From a bacterium (GTDB lineage: Bacteria > Actinomycetota > Acidimicrobiia > Acidimicrobiales > CATQHL01), in assembly GCA_026713745.1 (NCBI GenBank), contig JAPONU010000377.1, forward strand, positions 1-9,077: a stretch of DNA of 9,077 bases, written 5' to 3'. Both the position numbers and the translations under genes were made by a program. Positions 5,380-9,077 of the stretch are shown in pieces. How positions within the stretch are numbered: the first letter of the stretch is position 1; each line of letters opens with the position of its first letter. The notes under the pieces are model-generated. The model was not told where the DNA came from, made no database searches, and saw nothing but the letters and a program-made list of their open reading frames with translations.

Positions 5380-6540
5380 ATGGACTTCTCACTCACCCCC
5401 GAACAGGAACTCTTCGCCAAGACGGTGCGTTCCTGGGTCGACAAGGAGTGCCCCAAGAACACCGCACGAGACATCGAGATGCAGGAGTTCGAGTACCCGT
5501 TCGAGCTCTGGGACAAGATGTCGGAGGCCGGCTTCCACGCCATCGGCCTGCCCGAGGACCTCGGCGGGGCCGGCGGTGATGTGCTCACCCAGATGATCCT
5601 CACCCGCGAGCTGGCCCGCTCCCTGGCCGGGCTCACCTGGATCTTCGGCATCTCGTCGTTCTGCGCCAAGTCCATCAACGCCTTCGCCCGCCAGGACGTG
5701 CGCGAGGAGCTCATCCCCAGCCTGGCCACCGGCGACATCCGTGTGGCGATCTCGGTGACCGAGCCGTCGGGCGGCACCGACCTCATGGGCGCCATGAAGA
5801 CCCGGGCGGTCGAAGTGCCGGGCGGCTGGCGCATCAGCGGCCAGAAGATCTGGTCCACCGCCGCGCACGTCTCGGACTACCTGTTCCTGATGGCGCGCAC
5901 CTCCGACAGCCCCGGCAAGCCGGCCCACGGGGTGACGCTGTTCCTGGTGCCGAACCCCAGCGAGGGCCTCGAGACCCGCCAGATCCCCAAGCTGGGCATG
6001 CGCGCCGTCGGCTCCTGCGAGGTGTTCCTCGACGACGTGTTCGTGCCCGACCGCTACGTGGTGGGCGAGCCGGGCATGGGCTTCTACCGCATGCTCTCCA
6101 CCCTCAACAACGAGCGCACCATGGTGGCCGCCCTGTGCACCGGCATCCTGGACGCGGTCCTCGAGGACGCCGTGGAGCACCTGAACGAGCGGGAGGCGTT
6201 CGGGCGCAAGATCGGTTCCTTCCAGGCCCTGCAGCACTACATCGCCGACATCGCCATGTGGCGCCAGCAGGCCGAGCTGCTCACGTACTACGCGGCCTGG
6301 CTGGCCGACCAGGGACGGGACTGCGGCACCGAGGCCAACATGGCCAAGATCGCGGCCTCGGAGTACGCCGGCAAGGCGTCCGACCTGGGCATCCAGATGC
6401 TGGGCGGCATGGGCTACGCGGCGGAGACCAACATGCAGCGCTACTGGCGCGATGCCCGCCTCTATCGCATCGGCCCCATCAGCAACGAGATGGCTCGCAA
6501 CAGCATCGCCGAGTCCTTCGGCCTGCCTCGCTCGTTCTAG
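5380..6540 (+). CDS. Acyl-CoA dehydrogenase with relocated catalytic glutamate
   Basis: A full-length 386-residue FAD enzyme that should introduce a 2,3-double bond into an acyl-CoA. The N-terminal helical domain (5-118) begins DFSLTPEQELFAKTV, the beta domain contains the signature VTEPSGGTD (126-134), and the C-terminal helical domain has REAFGRKIGSFQALQH and LGGMGYAAE (GGMGY at 342-346). The usual catalytic glutamate in YEGT is absent: the aligned stretch reads RIGPIS, with Pro366 at that place. Glu245 in LNNERTMVAA sits where isovaleryl- and long-chain acyl-CoA dehydrogenases carry their base, so the enzyme is probably active with a branched, long or cyclic substrate. It follows the oxidoreductase by 30 bp, with only a weak ribosome site (CGGAAA), suggesting coupled expression. 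Steroid FadE-type function is possible. Confidence 0.93.
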   Translation: MDFSLTPEQELFAKTVRSWVDKECPKNTARDIEMQEFEYPFELWDKMSEAGFHAIGLPEDLGGAGGDVLTQMILTRELARSLAGLTWIFGISSFCAKSINAFARQDVREELIPSLATGDIRVAISVTEPSGGTDLMGAMKTRAVEVPGGWRISGQKIWSTAAHVSDYLFLMARTSDSPGKPAHGVTLFLVPNPSEGLETRQIPKLGMRAVGSCEVFLDDVFVPDRYVVGEPGMGFYRMLSTLNNERTMVAALCTGILDAVLEDAVEHLNEREAFGRKIGSFQALQHYIADIAMWRQQAELLTYYAAWLADQGRDCGTEANMAKIAASEYAGKASDLGIQMLGGMGYAAETNMQRYWRDARLYRIGPISNEMARNSIAESFGLPRSF

Positions 6541-6564
6541 GGATTCACACCGATGGCGCCGGCC

Positions 6565-6597
6565 TCCATGACCCGTCATTCCGGCGGAGGTCGGAGT
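6565..6597. repeat. dRS3-like repeat unit, copy 1 (degenerate palindrome)
   Basis: This is the first of two tandem 33-bp units. Its first 26 bases are identical to 6598-6623, and it contains GTCATTCCGGCGGAGG. The right arm is decayed (TCGGAGT instead of CCGGAAT), so the palindrome is imperfect. Confidence 0.8.
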
Positions 6598-6630
6598 TCC
6601 ATGACCCGTCATTCCGGCGGAGGCCGGAAT
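6598..6630. repeat. dRS3-like repeat unit, copy 2 (intact palindrome)
   Basis: This second tandem unit contains the perfect inverted repeat ATTCCGGC (6611-6618), GGAG, GCCGGAAT (6623-6630). The ATTCC-N10-GGAAT form preceded by CGTC and followed by CCAG is the widespread family of short dispersed repeats that includes neisserial dRS3; its spurious translation gives peptides such as LDSGLRRNDG. In a transcript it can form an 8-bp hairpin. Confidence 0.85.
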
Positions 6631-6658
6631 CCAGGGCAGCCGCCGGCGAAGGCCCGAG

Positions 6659-7477
6659 ATGACGCCGGACAGAGCTGATCGAGCCCTGGACGGGCGCGTG
6701 GCGCTGGTGACCGGCGCCGGTCGAGGCATCGGCGCAGCCATAGCCCTGCGGTTCTCGGCCGCGGGGGCGGCGGTGGCCGTCAACGACGTGGACCCCGGCG
6801 CGGTGGCCGAGGTCGCCGCCGCGATCGGTGACGGGGGAGGGCGAGTCGTGGCGGCGCCGGGTTCGGTGGTCACCGAGGCCGAGCGGATCGTGTCCGCAGC
6901 CGCCGAGCACTTCGGCGACCTGGACATCCTCGTGAACAACGCGGGCATCACCCGCGACGCCATGGTCCACCGGATGAGCGACGCTGACTGGGACGCCGTC
7001 CTGAACGTGGCGCTGCGCGGCACGTTCAGCATGGTCCGGGCCGCGGCTCCCTGGCTGCGGCGTACCGACGCCGCCCGGGTCGCCGCCGAGGGGTGCAAGA
7101 AGATCGTCAACGTGGCCTCGATCGCCGGCATCTACGGCACCGCCGGCAACGCCAACTACTCCGCGGCCAAGGCCGGCGTCATCGGGCTCACCAAGTCGGT
7201 GGCGCGGGAGTGGGCCCGCTTCGGCGTGTGTGTGAACGCCGTGGCGCCGGGCTACATCGCAGGCACCCGCCTGAGTGGCGAGCGTGACCCGGAGACGGGC
7301 CTGGGTATGCCGGCGGAGCTCATCGAGCGCATCGAAGCGCAGATCCCCATCGGTCGCCCCGGTCGGCCCGACGACGTGGCCGAGGCATGCCTGTGGCTGG
7401 CGTCTGAGGCCAGCGACTACTGCTGCGGGCAGGTCATCGAGCTGCACGGCGGCCGCGAGATCATCGAGCTGGTGTGA
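6659..7477 (+). CDS. Short-chain dehydrogenase/reductase (FabG / 3-hydroxyacyl-CoA dehydrogenase type)
   Basis: A 272-residue classical SDR, likely NAD(P)-dependent oxidation of a hydroxyacyl-CoA or ring alcohol. The cofactor motif TGAGRGIG is at 18-25, NNAG at 93-96, and the catalytic tetrad is Asn116, Ser154, Tyr167 and Lys171, all present. Asp43 after the second strand (VAVNDVD) hints at NAD(H). Between Asn116 and Ser154 there are 38 residues, against 28 in E. coli FabG, so about 10 extra residues (LRRTDAARVAAEGCKK) form a longer loop, as in HSD17B10-type 3-hydroxyacyl-CoA dehydrogenases. The C-terminus ELHGGREIIELV differs slightly from the usual DGG. The start has GAAGG at 6648-6652. The gene is 16 bp from the following CoA-transferase-fold gene and surely cotranscribed with it. 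Confidence 0.92.
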   Translation: MTPDRADRALDGRVALVTGAGRGIGAAIALRFSAAGAAVAVNDVDPGAVAEVAAAIGDGGGRVVAAPGSVVTEAERIVSAAAEHFGDLDILVNNAGITRDAMVHRMSDADWDAVLNVALRGTFSMVRAAAPWLRRTDAARVAAEGCKKIVNVASIAGIYGTAGNANYSAAKAGVIGLTKSVAREWARFGVCVNAVAPGYIAGTRLSGERDPETGLGMPAELIERIEAQIPIGRPGRPDDVAEACLWLASEASDYCCGQVIELHGGREIIELV

Positions 7478-7480
7478 GCG

Positions 7481-7486
7481 GGGGAG
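7481..7486 (+). promoter_or_regulatory. Ribosome binding site of the alpha-subunit gene, supports a GTG start
   Basis: GGGGAG lies 7 bases before the GTG at 7494. A second in-frame GTG at 7500 is 13 bases away and less likely, and no ATG is near. Confidence 0.8.
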
Positions 7487-7493
7487 CGGACCG

Positions 7494-8381
7494 GTGCAGG
7501 TGAAGCAGACGACCCTTGCCGAGGCCGCGTCGCTGGTCTCCGACGGCGACATCGTGGCGCTGCAGAACATGGCCACCCAGGCGGCACCCATGGCCCTGGT
7601 CCGCGAACTGATCCGCCAGGAGCGCCGCGAGCTCGGGCTGGTCTGCCTCGTGGGCGGCATCGCCCTGGACTGGTTGGCCGCGGCGGGCTGCATGGACCGC
7701 TTCATCGGCAACGCCGTGTCGATGGAGCAGTTCGGGCTGGCGCAGCGGTACCGCCGGGCTGTCGAGGCCGGAGCGATTCGCATGGAGGAGCTCTCCGAGA
7801 CGGCGCTGCTTGCCCGCCTCGGCGCCGGTGCCCGCAACCTGCCGTTCCTGCCCACCCGCGGCATGATCGGCACCGACCTCATCGACATCAACGAGAACCT
7901 CACGATGCTCGACGACCCGTTCGGCGGCCCGCCGGTGGTGGCCTGCCGGGCGCTGGTGCCCGACGTGGCGCTCGTGCACAGCCACCGCGCTGACCGCTAC
8001 GGCAACGTGGGGTACGAGCCCACGGCTCTGTGGCCCGACATCGGCATCATGCCCAAGGCGGCCCGCCGGGTCATCGTCACCACCGAGCAGATCGTCGACA
8101 GCGACGTGCTGCGCGCCAACCCCGACCGCACCGTGCTGCCGGGCTTCATCGTGGACGCCGTCGTGGAGGTTCCGTGGGGCGCCCATCCCACGTCGTTCAA
8201 CCCGCTCTACGGCTACGACGCCGCGTTCCACCTGGCCTGGGTGGCGGCGGCCCGATCCGACGACGCCACCGGGGAGTTCCTCGACACCTACGTCTACGGC
8301 CCTGCCGACCACGCGGAGTACCTGGGCGCCGCCGGGGGCGCCGATCGGATGGCGCAACTGGCGCGCTGGGAGACGGGCTGA
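7494..8381 (+). CDS. CoA-transferase family I alpha subunit, GctA/IpdA-like
   Basis: A 295-residue subunit of the COG1788 type, starting at GTG. Landmarks: TTLAEAASLVSDGDIVALQ at the start, RMEELSETALLARL then NLPFLPTRG (115-123), DVALVHSHRADRYGNV (equivalent to the family's HxxxAD..GN), and FIVDAVVEVPWGAHPTSF near the end. In glutaconate or 3-oxoacid CoA-transferases this subunit binds CoA. In mycobacterial IpdAB, a ring-opening hydrolase of the same fold, IpdA carries an essential glutamate near residue 105; by my recalled alignment Glu102 in SETALL is the equivalent, whereas GctA-type proteins usually have a neutral residue there. With the unusual beta subunit this suggests a hydrolase rather than a transferase. 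The gene starts 16 bp after the SDR and ends overlapping the next ATG (TGATG). Confidence 0.85.
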   Translation: MQVKQTTLAEAASLVSDGDIVALQNMATQAAPMALVRELIRQERRELGLVCLVGGIALDWLAAAGCMDRFIGNAVSMEQFGLAQRYRRAVEAGAIRMEELSETALLARLGAGARNLPFLPTRGMIGTDLIDINENLTMLDDPFGGPPVVACRALVPDVALVHSHRADRYGNVGYEPTALWPDIGIMPKAARRVIVTTEQIVDSDVLRANPDRTVLPGFIVDAVVEVPWGAHPTSFNPLYGYDAAFHLAWVAAARSDDATGEFLDTYVYGPADHAEYLGAAGGADRMAQLARWETG

Positions 8382-8449
8382 TGGCCGGCGCCACCCCCCG
8401 AACGACCCGGACCACGGTCGACGCGCCCGCCCGCCGGGGAGCCGACTGA
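8381..8449 (+). CDS. Possible 22-codon coupling ORF between the alpha and beta subunits
   Basis: The ATG at 8381 shares its A with the stop of the alpha gene (TGATG), has GGGAG at 8368-8372 eight bases upstream, and reads 22 codons to a TGA at 8447-8449 that shares its A with the beta-subunit ATG. The peptide (MAGATPRTTRTTVDAPARRGAD) is basic and of low complexity, with no recognisable domain. It could carry ribosomes from the alpha to the beta gene and so balance subunit levels. It may also be chance, because GC-rich spacers easily stay open. Confidence 0.3.
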   Translation: MAGATPRTTRTTVDAPARRGAD

Positions 8450-9077
8450 TGGGTGCCGGCGCACACGCCGACTCGCCGCCGGCGGAGGACTGGACCGTCG
8501 ACGAGTTGATGATCGCCGTGATGGCCTCGTGCTTCACCGACGGCGACCAGGCCTGCAACGGCATGGCCAGCTTCCTGCCCGTCGCCGCCTTCGGTCTGGC
8601 CAAGCTCACCCACGCCCCCGACCTCATCTGGCTGGCCGGCGCCGTCGGCCTGGAACCCCGGCCCGGCCCGATTCCCGCCTCCACCCTCGAGGCGCCGCTG
8701 TGGCGCGACGCCCTCATGTACGTGGAGCAGTACGGGGACTTCTGGACCCTGGCACTCAACGGCCGCTGGCTGCGGAAGTTCTGCGTCGGGGCGGCGCAGC
8801 TCGACCGCTTCGGCAACGCCAACAACTCCTTCATCGGCGACGACTTCGGTGCCCCGAAGGTGCGGCTGCCGGGCACCGCCGGCCTGGCCGACATGGGCTC
8901 GGTCGGCAAGCAGCTGTACTACTGGAACCCCAATCACAATCCCCGCTCGCTGGTGGCGGAGGTGGACTTCGTGTCCTGCGCCGGCTACCTCGGCGGGGGC
9001 GACGAGCGCGAGCGCCTCGGTCTCACCGGCGGGCCCGAGCTGGTGGTCACCAACCTGTGCGTGATGGATTTCGAGCC
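8449..9077 (+). CDS. CoA-transferase family I beta subunit, GctB/IpdB-like, lacking the usual catalytic Glu (runs off the right edge)
   Basis: 209 complete codons are visible and the frame is open at the edge; the family is about 250 residues, so some 40 are missing. GGGGAG at 8436-8441 is 7 bases from the ATG. Family landmarks: LAKLTHAPDL (50-59), GAAQLDRFGNANNSFIGDDF, VRLPGTAGLADMGS and ELVVTNLCVMDFE. True CoA-transferases have the acyl-accepting glutamate right after the APD strand, in an E-[SNG]-G motif. Here the strand continues LIWLAGAVGLEP, with Ala63 at the expected place, so a covalent glutamyl-CoA intermediate looks impossible. Mycobacterial IpdB also lacks it. The pair is therefore probably an acyl-CoA ring hydrolase or another non-transferase; Glu69 lies nearby but off the motif. 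Confidence 0.85.
   Translation, partial: MGAGAHADSPPAEDWTVDELMIAVMASCFTDGDQACNGMASFLPVAAFGLAKLTHAPDLIWLAGAVGLEPRPGPIPASTLEAPLWRDALMYVEQYGDFWTLALNGRWLRKFCVGAAQLDRFGNANNSFIGDDFGAPKVRLPGTAGLADMGSVGKQLYYWNPNHNPRSLVAEVDFVSCAGYLGGGDERERLGLTGGPELVVTNLCVMDFE

Larger units (their letters stand above)
6541..6658 (+). other. Intergenic spacer with dispersed repeats
   Basis: This 118-bp spacer between the acyl-CoA dehydrogenase and SDR genes consists largely of two tandem dispersed-repeat units (listed separately). CCGGCCTCC at 6559-6567 is also complementary to GGAGGCCGG at 6619-6627, so the transcript can fold in more than one way. There is no T-tract, and read-through into the SDR gene is likely. Confidence 0.6.

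Noticed and set aside
577..8909. Long antisense open frames, e.g. minus 577-2190, 4060-5313, 5389-7131, 6545-7903 and 7461-8909.
   Set aside because: They mirror well-identified plus-strand genes, have no family motifs, run through intergenic repeats, and are expected from the scarcity of stop codons in high-GC DNA.

Overview
The window is high-GC DNA carrying a closely packed, one-directional run of catabolic genes. The codon bias, a luciferase-like (possibly F420-dependent) oxidoreductase, a GTG start with a strong GGGGAG ribosome site, and thiolase, acyl-CoA dehydrogenase and CoA-transferase-fold genes in one cluster all fit an actinobacterium. A lineage such as Acidimicrobiia is only a guess from gene style. 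There is no rRNA, tRNA, transposase or cas gene.

Layout. Bases 1-519 (minus strand) hold the N-terminal 173 codons of an AAA/SMC-type ATPase with a clear Walker A; the gene runs off the left edge and looks less GC-biased than its neighbours. Bases 520-807 form a divergent intergenic region with two perfect 39-bp direct repeats and an interrupted dyad between them. Plus-strand genes then follow: thiolase (808-1956), a 160-bp spacer with strong potential RNA structure, a VOC/methylmalonyl-CoA-epimerase-like protein (2117-2650), and a luciferase-like monooxygenase (2735-3760). A 197-bp spacer holds a perfect 16-bp TetR-type operator placed inside a plausible promoter. After it come a flavin oxidoreductase of the phytoene-desaturase type (3958-5349), an acyl-CoA dehydrogenase (5380-6540), a spacer with dRS3-like dispersed repeats, an SDR dehydrogenase (6659-7477), and the two subunits of a CoA-transferase-fold enzyme (7494-8381 and 8449 to the right edge), with a possible 22-codon coupling frame between them.

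How the genes may work together. The acyl-CoA dehydrogenase, SDR and thiolase supply three of the four classical beta-oxidation activities; no enoyl-CoA hydratase is visible. The CoA-transferase-fold pair lacks the usual catalytic glutamate in its beta subunit but keeps an acidic residue in the alpha subunit where mycobacterial IpdA has its catalytic glutamate. The set therefore resembles the IpdAB/FadE/SDR/FadA6 part of steroid CD-ring catabolism, and breakdown of a cyclic or branched acyl-CoA is a reasonable hypothesis. The operator matches the CAAAC-N4-GTTTG form bound by PsrA-like TetR regulators that sense fatty acyl compounds, so acyl-CoA-responsive control of the second half of the cluster is plausible. 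The substrate cannot be read from sequence alone.
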